Origin: Selenomonadaceae bacterium
GTDB taxonomy: Bacteria; Bacillota; Negativicutes; Selenomonadales; Selenomonadaceae
Assembly: GCA_017455645.1 (NCBI GenBank)
Contig: JAFSZS010000059.1
Location: 1 to 35,549 of the forward strand
Direction: 5' to 3'
DNA: 35,549 nt
Every line of letters starts with the position of its first letter. The stretch's first letter is position 1. The translations under genes and the position numbers were made by a program. Below the pieces are notes generated by a model that was given only the letters and a program-made list of their open reading frames with translations, did no database searches and had not been told where the DNA came from. Shown here one piece after another: positions 15,952 to 23,680 of this stretch.

Positions 15952-16737
15952 TTATTTATCCGGCTTCTGGTAGAAAAATGCTTTGTATGACTGGTAGCCG
16001 ATTTTTTTATAATTTAAAATAGCCTCGGTGGCTCCGACAAATAAAATTCCGCCCGGTACAAGTGAATTGAAAAAGCCGGTGTACATTTGATTTTTTGCGT
16101 CTTCGGTAAAATAGATAACTACATTTCTGTTTACGATAAGGTTAAAATTTTTTTCGTACGGATCTTTCAGCAGGTTGTGTTGTTTAAATTCGATTAAGGA
16201 TTTAATTTCGGGTTTAATGGCGAATTTGCCGTCGGGCGTTTGAGTAAAATATTTTGCTTTACGGTCGGGGCGCATTGCTTTAATTTCGTTATCAGTGTAG
16301 ATACCTTTTTTCGCCTTTGCCAAAATTTCAACGTCCAAATCGCTTGCCAAAATTCTGTGCTTAACATTGGGCGTCAATTCTTTCAAAATAATTGCAATGG
16401 TATAAGGTTCTGCGCCGATTGAACAGCCCGCGCTCCAAATGTTGAGTTTTGGGGATTGTTTCAGCAACATAGGTAAGACGTCTTTTTCAAGAATGTCAAA
16501 TTTGTCGGGGTTGCGGAAAAATTCAGAAACGTTGATTGTCAAATATTCGATAAAGCTTGCGAAGTCTTCCTTGTTTTGAGAAACTTTGTCGAAGTAGGCA
16601 ACAAAAGATTTCATATCTGCGCGAGTAACCAGATTACCGATACGGCGGCGCATTTGCGGCTCTTTGTAAAGGTGCAAGTCAATACCGGTTTTAGCGTTCA
16701 ATTTCTGTTTAAATAAATCCCAATCCTTATCATCCAT
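15952..16737 (-). CDS. cheR: Chemotaxis protein methyltransferase CheR
   Basis: The 261-residue protein transfers methyl groups from S-adenosylmethionine to glutamates of chemoreceptors. The N-terminal helical domain (residues 1-75) carries KEPQMRRRIGNLV. The SAM-binding domain has NIWSAGCSIGAEPYTIAIIL (motif I), then RILASDLDVEILAKAKKGIY, and the FNLIVNRNVVIYF strand. I chose the ATG at 16737 because an AGGAGG-type site lies 7 bases upstream. The frame stays open 27 codons further but without a ribosome binding site. It is the only che gene in the window besides the receptor, so the main chemotaxis operon must lie elsewhere. Confidence 0.95.
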   Translation of the reverse strand: MDDKDWDLFKQKLNAKTGIDLHLYKEPQMRRRIGNLVTRADMKSFVAYFDKVSQNKEDFASFIEYLTINVSEFFRNPDKFDILEKDVLPMLLKQSPKLNIWSAGCSIGAEPYTIAIILKELTPNVKHRILASDLDVEILAKAKKGIYTDNEIKAMRPDRKAKYFTQTPDGKFAIKPEIKSLIEFKQHNLLKDPYEKNFNLIVNRNVVIYFTEDAKNQMYTGFFNSLVPGGILFVGATEAILNYKKIGYQSYKAFFYQKPDK

Positions 16738-16762
16738 AAAAATTCCTCCCATAAAATTTTGA

Positions 16763-16850
16763 AACATTTTAACAAAGGCGAAAAATATTTTCAACCGCTG
16801 AAAAAAATCTTGCTCCATGAAAACAATTATAAAGTTTGCATAGAATTTTT
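16763..16850 (+). repeat. Imperfect direct repeat, copy 1
   Basis: AAACATTTTAA, then CTGAAAAAAATCTTGCTC, then ATTATAAA and TTTGC occur here and again in the same order at 16985-17072. Copy 1 lies in the spacer upstream of cheR; its promoter-like hexamers are wrongly spaced. The rest of the 16851-16984 gap is AT-rich and I see nothing further in it. Confidence 0.65.
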
Positions 16851-16984
16851 CGAGCTGAAATTTGTTGTAATTATGAAAAGAATTGCCGCTTGCAAGTAAT
16901 TTTTTTCCGCGTCAAAAAACGTGCGTCTTTGAGTATTTTCATTTACAAAAAAAATTTTAAATGCTTTTTATACAATCACTCAAT

Positions 16985-17072
16985 TTTTGTAAACATTTTA
17001 ATTCCAACTGCTGAAAAAAATCTTGCTCATTAATGAAAATTATTATAAAATTTGCTTAGGATTTTGGCAATT
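16985..17072 (+). repeat. Imperfect direct repeat, copy 2 (carries the promoter)
   Basis: Second copy of the 16763-16850 sequence, about 220 bases downstream. This copy contains the correctly spaced promoter of the gene at 17096, so the array looks like a duplicated promoter region of which only one copy still works. Confidence 0.65.
17023..17051 (+). promoter_or_regulatory. Sigma-70 type promoter of the redox operon
   Basis: TTGCTC (17023-17028) and TAAAAT (17046-17051) are separated by 17 bases. The predicted start is about 40 bases before the ATG at 17096. A CsoR-type operator could overlap here, but I could not recognise one. Confidence 0.6.
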
Positions 17073-17095
17073 CAATTTACAGGGAGGTATTGAAA

Positions 17096-18013
17096 ATGGA
17101 TTTTACAGGGATAGGGAAAATTGGCAATTTCGCCAAGCAAAAAAATTTGGTATTCGCCGCAAATTACCGAATTAAAACCGGACAAAGTTTGACTGACGGC
17201 AACGGCAATTTAAATTTTACAAAGGCGGTACTTTTCAGCCAAACAAAAACTTCAAAGAGCAGTTCAACTTCAATGGCAGACGCGGCAAGAATGGCGGCTA
17301 TCAAGCAAAAATTGCGCAGCGGCAAAAAACTTTCAGCGGCTGAAATGAGCTACTTGAAAGAAAAAGACCCTTCAACTTACAAAAAGGCAAAGTACGCCGA
17401 CGATACCCGCGAGGAACTTAAAAACGAACTCAAGCAAGCTACAACCAAGCAGGAAGCACGCGAGGCAGTTATGCGGGCAATGGCAAAAATTGCGGCGGAT
17501 TGTACGGCAGATTTTGAATCGTTAAAAGCAAACGCGGGCGGCGGTATAAGTTTTGGCGGCGCAGATATGAATTTTGGCGGCGAAACTAATATGAATGTTG
17601 GCGGCGGCGAGGTTGCAGTTGACGGCGGCGAGGTTGCAGTTGACGGCGGCGAAATTTCCAATGTTGAAACTTCAGAAAATGTTGACGCTGCAACCAGTGA
17701 AAATGTTGACGCAAATACCGCTGAAAATTCTGTTACTCAAAATGAAACCGTCGCGCAGGATTCAACTTCTCAAACCGGAAACGAAAATTCGGAGACCGCC
17801 CAAGATATTCTCGACAAATATATTTATGCAATTCGCGCAGTTCAAAATGAATGGCTGGAATTTATAAAATCTGACAAGTATAAAAAATTGCCGGAAAATA
17901 TTTTGGAACAAGCAGAAATGTTGATTCACGGCGGCAAGAAAGACGAAAATAAATATTCAGCCGCGCACGCAATCGAGGCAATTATGGCGTACCGCGCGGC
18001 GATGGGGTATTAA
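17096..18013 (+). CDS. Protein of unknown function with glycine-rich and tandem-repeat middle
   Basis: I do not recognise this 305-residue protein. Its N-terminal 60 residues are polar (MDFTGIGKIGNFAKQKNLVF), without signal peptide or membrane segment. Residues about 65-145 are charged and helical (MAAIKQKLRSGKKLSAAEMS). Residues about 150-190 are glycine-rich, with the unit GGEVAVD repeated exactly as a 21-base DNA duplication near 17609-17650. An acidic Asn/Glu/Thr-rich stretch with SENVDA repeats follows. The C-terminal 75 residues are again helical (NEWLEFIKSDKYKKLPENIL), ending in a HAIEAIMAYRAAMGY helix. GGGAGGT lies 7 bases before the ATG. It is the first gene of a redox operon, 8 bases before the CsoR-family gene. 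A cytoplasmic or surface-appendage-associated role is possible but unsupported. Confidence 0.85.
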   Translation: MDFTGIGKIGNFAKQKNLVFAANYRIKTGQSLTDGNGNLNFTKAVLFSQTKTSKSSSTSMADAARMAAIKQKLRSGKKLSAAEMSYLKEKDPSTYKKAKYADDTREELKNELKQATTKQEAREAVMRAMAKIAADCTADFESLKANAGGGISFGGADMNFGGETNMNVGGGEVAVDGGEVAVDGGEISNVETSENVDAATSENVDANTAENSVTQNETVAQDSTSQTGNENSETAQDILDKYIYAIRAVQNEWLEFIKSDKYKKLPENILEQAEMLIHGGKKDENKYSAAHAIEAIMAYRAAMGY

Positions 18014-18021
18014 AATTAAAA

Positions 18022-18339
18022 ATGACGCACGAACACGAACATATTTTGGCGGATGGCACGGTTATTAAACATTCGCACACGCACACGAAAACCAAGGCGG
18101 TTTTAAATCGAATGGCGCGGCTTATAGGACACATGCAAGCCGTAAAAAAAATGGTTGAGGACGGCAGAGACTGCAGCGAAGTTTTAATTCAACTTTCGGC
18201 GGTTGACGCGGCAATTAAATCTGTAAGCCGTGTCATTTTGAAAGACCACATGGAACATTGCATTGTTGACGCAATTAAAACCGGCGACAATGAATCAATC
18301 GAAAAACTCAACAAGGCGATTGAACAAATTTTAAAGTGA
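18022..18339 (+). CDS. CsoR/FrmR-family metal- or thiol-sensing repressor
   Basis: The 105-residue protein has a His-rich N-terminus (MTHEHEHILADGTVIKHSHT) and the all-helical DUF156 fold: AVLNRMARLIGHMQAVKKMV, then GRDCSEVLIQLSAVDAAI, then LKDHMEHCIVDA. The Cys of GRDC and the His and Cys of DHMEHC match the Cys-His-Cys copper ligands of CsoR. The thiol-only relatives (CstR) lack that His, which argues for a metal sensor, though FrmR-like electrophile sensing is not excluded. Such proteins bind DNA as tetramers and release it when liganded. It is encoded inside the operon it probably regulates, 9 bases before the flavoprotein gene. No strong ribosome binding site is visible, so coupling to the preceding gene is likely. 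Confidence 0.88.
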   Translation: MTHEHEHILADGTVIKHSHTHTKTKAVLNRMARLIGHMQAVKKMVEDGRDCSEVLIQLSAVDAAIKSVSRVILKDHMEHCIVDAIKTGDNESIEKLNKAIEQILK

Positions 18340-18348
18340 GGTGGTTTT

Positions 18349-19287
18349 ATGGCAAAAGAAAAAATTCATAAGGATATTATCATAATCGGCGCGGGAATGG
18401 CGGGCTTAACTGCTGCAATGTACGCAGGCAGAATGAATCTTGATACTTTGGTTTTGGAAAATGGAATTGTCGGCGGGCAAATTGCAAACGCCACGGGGAT
18501 TGAAAATTATCCCGGCTTTATCAGCGTCAAGGGCGCAGATTTAATTTCAACTTTGCAACAACAGGCTGAAAATTTCGGCGCGGTTATTGATGAATTTGAC
18601 ACAATCCAAAAAGTTACTCTGCGCGAAAATCCCAAAATTGTTGAAACCGAAGAAAAAATTTATTTGGCTGACGTTGTGATAATTGCAAGCGGTATGAATC
18701 GCCGGAAACTTCCCTTGCCGGAAGAAAGAAAATTTGCGGGGCGCGGCGTCCACTACTGCGAACTTTGCGACGGGCATATGTACAACGGAAAAATTATTGC
18801 GGTAATGGGCGGCGGCAACGCGGCTCTTGACGCGGCTAATTTTTTGACTAAGTACACCGACAAATTGTATCTGATTCATCGCTCCGAATTTCGCGCAGAT
18901 GAAGTTACTCAAAAAAAAGTTCGCCAAAATCCTAAAATTGAAATTATGTTGCAAACTGAAATTACAAAACTTTACGGCGATAAAAAACTTGAAAGTATTG
19001 ATATTCTGGACAAAAATTCTAATGTGACAAAAAACATTGCGGTTGACGGAATTTTTGTTAATATTGGAGTTGTACCGAATACCGAACTTTTTAAGGACGA
19101 ATTAAAACTTTCGGCAAGCGGCAGAATCCCCGCCGGTGAAAATTGCAAAACAGAAATTGAAGGCGTATTTGCGGCGGGCGACGTTCGAGAAAAAGAAATT
19201 CGCCAACTTACAACCGCGGCGGCTGACGGTACAACCGCGGCTCTTCTTGCCGAAAAATATTTTTCCAAGTTGAAAGAATCAGTTTAA
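18349..19287 (+). CDS. trxB: Thioredoxin reductase family flavoprotein
   Basis: This 312-residue protein has the two-domain layout of low-molecular-weight thioredoxin reductases. The FAD-binding motif is DIIIIGAGMAGLTAAMYAG, followed by GGQIANATGIENYPGF. The redox-active CxxC is in HYCELCDGHMY (commonly CATC or CAVC). The NADPH-binding motif is VMGGGNAALDAANFL, and the C-terminal FAD contact is GVFAAGDVREKEIRQL. It reduces a small disulfide partner at the expense of NADPH. In this operon the two glutaredoxin-like proteins downstream are likely substrates instead of, or besides, thioredoxin. GAGGTGG precedes the ATG. The unusual EL pair between the cysteines may tune its redox potential. Confidence 0.92.
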   Translation: MAKEKIHKDIIIIGAGMAGLTAAMYAGRMNLDTLVLENGIVGGQIANATGIENYPGFISVKGADLISTLQQQAENFGAVIDEFDTIQKVTLRENPKIVETEEKIYLADVVIIASGMNRRKLPLPEERKFAGRGVHYCELCDGHMYNGKIIAVMGGGNAALDAANFLTKYTDKLYLIHRSEFRADEVTQKKVRQNPKIEIMLQTEITKLYGDKKLESIDILDKNSNVTKNIAVDGIFVNIGVVPNTELFKDELKLSASGRIPAGENCKTEIEGVFAAGDVREKEIRQLTTAAADGTTAALLAEKYFSKLKESV

Positions 19288-19305
19288 TATTTCAGAGGTG
19301 ATAAA

Positions 19306-20316
19306 GTGAAAACGCGCAAAATTAAAAATCTTGTCGTAAGTGAAATTGGTATGGGCTGTATGGGATTTTCGCACGGTTACGGCAAAATTCCCGACGAAGA
19401 TTACAGTATTGAAGCAATTCGTAAAGGCTACGAGGCGGGCTGTACTTTTTTTGATACTGCTGAAGTGTACGGTCCTAACCTTGAGCCGCAATTCAAAGGA
19501 CACAATGAAAAAATCGTAGGTAAAGCGATAAAAGATTTTCGCCAAAATGTTATCCTTGCCACAAAATTACATATTCCAACTGACGAAGTTAAAGCTGACG
19601 GCGTTTATAAAACTCTTCGCAACCATTTAGAAAAATCACTCGAAAGACTGCAAACAGATTATGTTGATTTATATTATTTGCACAGAATTAACCCCGCAGT
19701 TGAAGTTGAAGAAGTCGCCGCCGGTATGGGGCAACTTATCAAAGACGGTTTAATTAAAGGTTGGGGATTGTCTCAAGTGCCGGTTAAAATTATCGAAAAG
19801 GCGCAAAAAATCACGCCCTTAACTGCAGTACAAAATATTTACTCAATGCTTGAACGCGGCGTCGAAGAGGAAGTTATCCCCTACTGCCTTAAAAATGATA
19901 TTGGACTGGTTGCATTTTCTCCAATTTCAAGCGGCTTTTTATCCGGCAAAGTTACGGCGAAAACTGAATTTGAAAAAGTTGATGACGTTAGAAAATTCGT
20001 CCCGCAGTTGACAAAAGAAAATATTGAAGCCAATCAACCAATTTTGGAAGTCATAGCGCGTTTCGCCGATTTAAAAAATGCTACAAATGCACAAATTGCA
20101 TTGGCGTGGATGTTGCATAAATATCCAAATGTAGTTCCAATTCCCGGCTCCAAAAATCAAGGCAGGATTCTTGAAAATCTCGGTGCAAGTAACGTTGAAT
20201 TGACTGATGCAGAATTTAACGAACTCGAAACGGCGTTAAACGCTTGCACAGTTTACGGTCACAGAGGTTTTGACGAATCCGAAGGCAGAAGTTTTTTGCA
20301 AGTCAAACATAAATAA
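19306..20316 (+). CDS. Aldo/keto reductase
   Basis: The 336-residue TIM-barrel oxidoreductase has the family's catalytic tetrad region: Asp and Tyr in FFDTAEVYG, Lys in NVILATKLHI, His in DYVDLYYLHRI. The C-terminal NADPH-binding segment is VPIPGSKNQGRILENL. It reduces aldehydes or ketones with NADPH, and the substrate cannot be told from sequence. It starts with GTG at 19306 behind GAGGTGAT. It lies 18 bases after the thioredoxin reductase gene and fits a role in removing reactive carbonyls within the stress operon. Confidence 0.93.
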   Translation: MKTRKIKNLVVSEIGMGCMGFSHGYGKIPDEDYSIEAIRKGYEAGCTFFDTAEVYGPNLEPQFKGHNEKIVGKAIKDFRQNVILATKLHIPTDEVKADGVYKTLRNHLEKSLERLQTDYVDLYYLHRINPAVEVEEVAAGMGQLIKDGLIKGWGLSQVPVKIIEKAQKITPLTAVQNIYSMLERGVEEEVIPYCLKNDIGLVAFSPISSGFLSGKVTAKTEFEKVDDVRKFVPQLTKENIEANQPILEVIARFADLKNATNAQIALAWMLHKYPNVVPIPGSKNQGRILENLGASNVELTDAEFNELETALNACTVYGHRGFDESEGRSFLQVKHK

Positions 20317-20337
20317 TTTTTTTAAGGAGCAGTTTAA

Positions 20338-20571
20338 ATGGTAAAAGTTTACACTGTTGAAGGTTGCCCTTACTGCGAAAAAGTTAAAAAATATCTGCAG
20401 TCAAAAGACGTGGAATTTGTAGCTTACGATATTGAAAAAGACGCCGCCGCTCGCGCAGATTGTATCAAGCTTACCGGAATGGACTGCGCAGTCCCCGTTA
20501 CAACGATTGACAATGAAAATTACGTTTTGGATTTCGACAAAGAAAAAATTGATAAATTACTTTGCTTGTAG
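20338..20571 (+). CDS. Glutaredoxin-like protein (CPYC)
   Basis: A 77-residue thioredoxin-fold protein. The active site is GCPYCEKVKKYL near the N-terminus, the cis-proline loop is VPVTTID, and the C-terminus is FDKEKIDKLL. Size and sequence fit the NrdH/glutaredoxin-like group, which is often reduced by thioredoxin reductase, consistent with trxB two genes upstream. Two extra cysteines (ADC, MDC) distinguish it from its neighbour. AAGGAGCAG precedes the ATG. Confidence 0.88.
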   Translation: MVKVYTVEGCPYCEKVKKYLQSKDVEFVAYDIEKDAAARADCIKLTGMDCAVPVTTIDNENYVLDFDKEKIDKLLCL

Positions 20572-20583
20572 GAGGTTTTAAAA

Positions 20584-20814
20584 TTGGTAAAAGTTTATTC
20601 GTTTGAGGCTTGCCCGTGGTGCACGAAAGTTAAAAAATATTTGAGTTCAAAGGGCGTTGAATACGAAGTGCGCGATATTGAACTTAATGAAGACTACGCC
20701 AAAGAATGTTTGCAAATCAGCGGCGATACAATGGTCCCCGTTACCACGATTGACGGCAAAAATTTTGTGCTCGGCTTCGACAAAGAAAAACTTGATGAAT
20801 TAATTGCAGGTTGA
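20584..20814 (+). CDS. Glutaredoxin-like protein (CPWC), tandem paralogue
   Basis: A 76-residue paralogue of the preceding gene. Both begin MVKVY, share VKKYL and PVTTID, and end with FDKEKxD. The active site here is ACPWCTKVKKYL, where Tyr of CPYC becomes Trp. The start is TTG at 20584 with GGAGG 7-8 bases upstream; the spacing to the previous gene is 12 bases. A local tandem duplication followed by divergence of the active-site dipeptide is the simplest reading, suggesting two different thiol partners. Confidence 0.88.
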   Translation: MVKVYSFEACPWCTKVKKYLSSKGVEYEVRDIELNEDYAKECLQISGDTMVPVTTIDGKNFVLGFDKEKLDELIAG

Positions 20815-20826
20815 GGAGGCTTTTTG

Positions 20827-21372
20827 ATGGGAGTTTATGATTTCACAGTAAAAACTAACAAGGGCGTTGAAAAATCTTTGGCGGATTACAAAGGAAAAGT
20901 TTTGCTGATTGTCAACACCGCGTCAAAGTGCGGCTTCACTCCTCAATTTGAAGGCTTGCAGGGACTTTACAAAAAATACAAAGATAAAGGCTTGGAAATT
21001 TTGGGCTTCCCCTGCAACCAATTCGCCGCTCAAGACCCCGGCACGGCTGAAGAAATTCAATCTTTTTGTAAGTTGAATTACGGCGTAACTTTCCAGATTT
21101 TTGAAAAGGGCGACGTGCGCGGCGAAACTGCACAACCGCTTTTTAAATATTTGACTTCGCAGAAAAAGTTTGAAGGCTTCGACGAAAAAAATCCTATGAC
21201 GGCTGTTTTGGTTGACGCACTGCAAAAAAATTTCCCCGAATACCTCGAAGGCGACGGGATTAAATGGAACTTCACAAAATTTTTAATCGACAAAAACGGC
21301 GAAGTTTCGGCGCGTTTTGAACCAACTACCAATCCTGCAGATATTGCCCCAGAAATTGAAAAACTTTTGTAA
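20827..21372 (+). CDS. Glutathione peroxidase family thiol peroxidase (Cys form)
   Basis: The 181-residue protein has the family triad. The peroxidatic Cys (not selenocysteine) is in [15 protein letters not shown], Gln is in [13 protein letters not shown], and Trp is in [11 protein letters not shown]. It reduces hydroperoxides; bacterial Cys forms usually take electrons from thioredoxin or glutaredoxin-like proteins rather than glutathione. That fits the two glutaredoxin genes just upstream. I chose the ATG at 20827 with GAGGAGGC upstream; a TTG one codon earlier is less likely. It is the last gene of the operon. The three-hairpin repeat begins 41 bases after its stop. Confidence 0.93.
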   Translation: MGVYDFTVKTNKGVEKSLADYKGKVLLIVNTASKCGFTPQFEGLQGLYKKYKDKGLEILGFPCNQFAAQDPGTAEEIQSFCKLNYGVTFQIFEKGDVRGETAQPLFKYLTSQKKFEGFDEKNPMTAVLVDALQKNFPEYLEGDGIKWNFTKFLIDKNGEVSARFEPTTNPADIAPEIEKLL

Positions 21373-21412
21373 TTTTTAAATTTGGTATTTTGATTTGCAA
21401 AAGAAAGGGCAC

Positions 21413-21520
21413 GGCGTCCAAGGATGGACGCCGCCCGCGTAAATCACGTGATGTGATTTCAGCGGGTCGGAAGTTTCTTTCTTTGCCAGGCGTTTCTTTC
21501 TTTTCAAAGAAAGAAATGCC
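21413..21520 (+). repeat. Three-hairpin dispersed element, copy B (3' of the peroxidase gene)
   Basis: On the plus strand, in the same order as copy A reads after glnA, there are three hairpins. The first is the perfect hairpin GGCGTCCA-AGGA-TGGACGCC. The second pairs CCCGCGTAAATCAC with GTGATTTCAGCGGG. The third pairs GGCGTTTCTTTCTTT with AAGAAAGAAATGCC and is followed by GACTTTT, so it could act as the operon terminator. It lies in the 168-base gap between two convergent genes. Confidence 0.85.
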
Positions 21521-21540
21521 GACTTTTAAAAAAATAAAAT

Positions 21541-23523
21541 TTATTTGACTTCAAAATTTAAATCGTGTTTCAAAATCCACGAGGTAACCGTACGAACTGC
21601 AGAAATAATTTTTTCGGCGTTAGCGCGTTCCTGCGAAAGATTAACCGTGTCCAAATCCGCTGATGCAACTTGCGGCAAAATTTCTACAACGTCAGATTCA
21701 ATTTTCCCTGCAACATTTTCTGTTATAAAAACGTCACGATTAAACGCTACGCCAAAACTTTCAAACAAACTCGGCGCAATGGAATAATATTTAAAACCTT
21801 CCGGCGCAATTAATTCAATAATCGTTGGAACAATCGAAGTATGCCCGCCTACAACGTCCGGCGGCAAAATTTTTTCAGAAATTCCCGCGCCGTACATTAC
21901 AAAAGGTACGCTTTGATGTTCAAAAATCGTAGGGTGCGTGCCCGGGTCAACTCTTACCGCGTGATCTCCCGTCACGATAAATAAACTGTTTGGATATTTT
22001 TCACTGACACTGCGAATAAATTTTGTAATGACTTTATCCATATACCAATAATGCCCAAGTTCAACTGCCAAAGTTTCAGCGTTTGGAACATTCGGCAGTT
22101 TTTTTATTTCCGCCAAAGTTTTTTCAAAGTCAAAACCTTCAGCCGCCAAATCTAATTTGTAAGGCGGGTGATTCGTTGTCGTCATTATGAAATGAACTGT
22201 CGGCGGCTCGTTTGCCAAATGCTTTTCAATGGCGTTGAATAAATCGTCGTCTTTCACGCCCCAAGTTGTAAGTTTCGGCGCGTTTAAATCGGGGAAGCCG
22301 TAAAAATTATCGAAGTCCTGCGCGATAGCCATTTTTGAAATATTTTCCCAGCCGGGCATTCCGCCGTACCAAAAATCAACTTTGTAGCCAAGTTTTTTGA
22401 GCGGAGGCGCGGGCGCAGAAATATAAATTTCGTCGTAAGTTTTCGGTTGATAATTCACGTGAATATTTACGTCGGGTAAGCCCGTCATCATTCCCGTAAT
22501 TGCAACCGAAGTAAAATCCCCGTTCGGCATAAAATTTCGGCTGTAATAAGAATTTTTTTCTGCGATAAGCGATTTAATACCGTCTGCAACGTGCAAATTT
22601 TCATACTTGCCGAGCATTGGCCACTGCATAAAAGTTTCGCCCAAAATTATAAAAATGTGTTGAGGCTTTTCAATTCGTGCGCCGCCTGCAGCTTTTTCAA
22701 GGTACGGCGTAAGATTGTTTTCAACAAAATTTTTTCCTGAAATAATCTGCGCACTTTCCAAAATTTTATTCTCGTCAACCCCGGCAATAATCCCTTCGCC
22801 CATATATTTTGCCATGGTGTAGGCGCGGTACATTGCCTGCCCGTCGTCAAGGATACATTCATTCAAAAAATCGTCTGAAGTTACAGTCGAACTTTCCCAA
22901 CTTATCCCGCCGCTGTAAGTCAAACTGCCGCCGAATCTTACAAAGACGCCAAACACTACCAAAAAAATTGTCAGTCCCAAACTAAAAATAAATCTTGTCG
23001 AAAATTTTTCAAATTCCGGCAACTGAAAAGTTTTCAAAAGTAAAAGCCGACTCAAAATTCCAATACAGATAACCGTTAAAATCAGCGCGACCGGAAAACG
23101 CCAAAAAAAACCGTACTCTTGCACAATCATTGCAATTATCGAAAAAATATCATCGTGCAAGCCGCGGATAATTTCAATTCCAAATGTTGCGTTAAATTCT
23201 CTGTAGTAAGGGAACCGCGCCATGAAAAGTACCGCAAATACAAACGAAAAAATCATTCCTATTATCAGCCGCAACCTGAAATTAAATCTTAGAATTGTCA
23301 CGAATACAAAAGAAATTGCCGCAATAAATCCCGCCGTTTTCAAACTCAATCTTAAACCCGTCCAAAGTGCGGTTGAAATTTGCGCGGAGGTTGATTCTTC
23401 AGCAATGTAATCTGACATAAAAAAAATAAAAGCCGCGCGGTAAATTTCCAGCAGTACCAACATAAAAAGAAAAAGTCGAAAATCTTTTTGCAAGTCTTCA
23501 AAAAATCTCTGTAAAAATTTCAA
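21541..23523 (-). CDS. LTA synthase family membrane phosphoglycerol/phosphoethanolamine-type transferase
   Basis: The roughly 660-residue protein has five N-terminal membrane helices (for example FLFMLVLLEIYRAAFIFFM, TAGFIAAISFVFVTIL, ALILTVICIGIL, FSLGLTIFLVVFGVFV). A large extracytoplasmic sulfatase-fold domain follows. Metal-site and nucleophile segments are HIFIILGETFMQWPM, the PNGDFTSVAITGMMTGLP stretch with the likely Thr nucleophile, and FIVTGDHAVRVDPGTHP near the end. LTA-synthase relatives move phosphoglycerol or similar headgroups to envelope glycolipids or glycans. The exact acceptor is unknown, and in a diderm it need not be lipoteichoic acid. I prefer the TTG at 23523, 8 bases after GGGAG; the frame is open ten codons further to 23553. 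It is a single gene. Confidence 0.88.
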   Translation of the reverse strand: MKFLQRFFEDLQKDFRLFLFMLVLLEIYRAAFIFFMSDYIAEESTSAQISTALWTGLRLSLKTAGFIAAISFVFVTILRFNFRLRLIIGMIFSFVFAVLFMARFPYYREFNATFGIEIIRGLHDDIFSIIAMIVQEYGFFWRFPVALILTVICIGILSRLLLLKTFQLPEFEKFSTRFIFSLGLTIFLVVFGVFVRFGGSLTYSGGISWESSTVTSDDFLNECILDDGQAMYRAYTMAKYMGEGIIAGVDENKILESAQIISGKNFVENNLTPYLEKAAGGARIEKPQHIFIILGETFMQWPMLGKYENLHVADGIKSLIAEKNSYYSRNFMPNGDFTSVAITGMMTGLPDVNIHVNYQPKTYDEIYISAPAPPLKKLGYKVDFWYGGMPGWENISKMAIAQDFDNFYGFPDLNAPKLTTWGVKDDDLFNAIEKHLANEPPTVHFIMTTTNHPPYKLDLAAEGFDFEKTLAEIKKLPNVPNAETLAVELGHYWYMDKVITKFIRSVSEKYPNSLFIVTGDHAVRVDPGTHPTIFEHQSVPFVMYGAGISEKILPPDVVGGHTSIVPTIIELIAPEGFKYYSIAPSLFESFGVAFNRDVFITENVAGKIESDVVEILPQVASADLDTVNLSQERANAEKIISAVRTVTSWILKHDLNFEVK

Positions 23524-23641
23524 TTTCAAGTCTCCCGTAAAGTTAATAGACAAAAATTTTATAACAGTAAAAAAAATTCGTCAAATTTGCCGCCGAATTG
23601 CAACTAAAAAAAATTTAAATATTTCCCAAAATAAAAAAAAG

Positions 23642-23650
23642 TGCTATAAT
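23642..23650 (+). promoter_or_regulatory. Extended -10 promoter of the YitT-family gene
   Basis: TG-C-TATAAT is a perfect extended -10 element. No good -35 is seen, which extended -10 promoters tolerate. It lies about 30 bases before the start. Confidence 0.65.
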
Positions 23651-23680
23651 CTGCGCACTGTTTGCAAGGGGGGATTTTTA

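Noticed and set aside
17377-17661. Minus-strand Ser/Pro-rich frame opposite the 17096 gene
   Set aside because: Antisense shadow of the glycine-rich repeats, without ribosome binding site.
20875-20950. Selenocysteine form of the glutathione peroxidase
   Set aside because: The peroxidatic codon is TGC (Cys), and no in-frame TGA or SECIS-like hairpin follows it.
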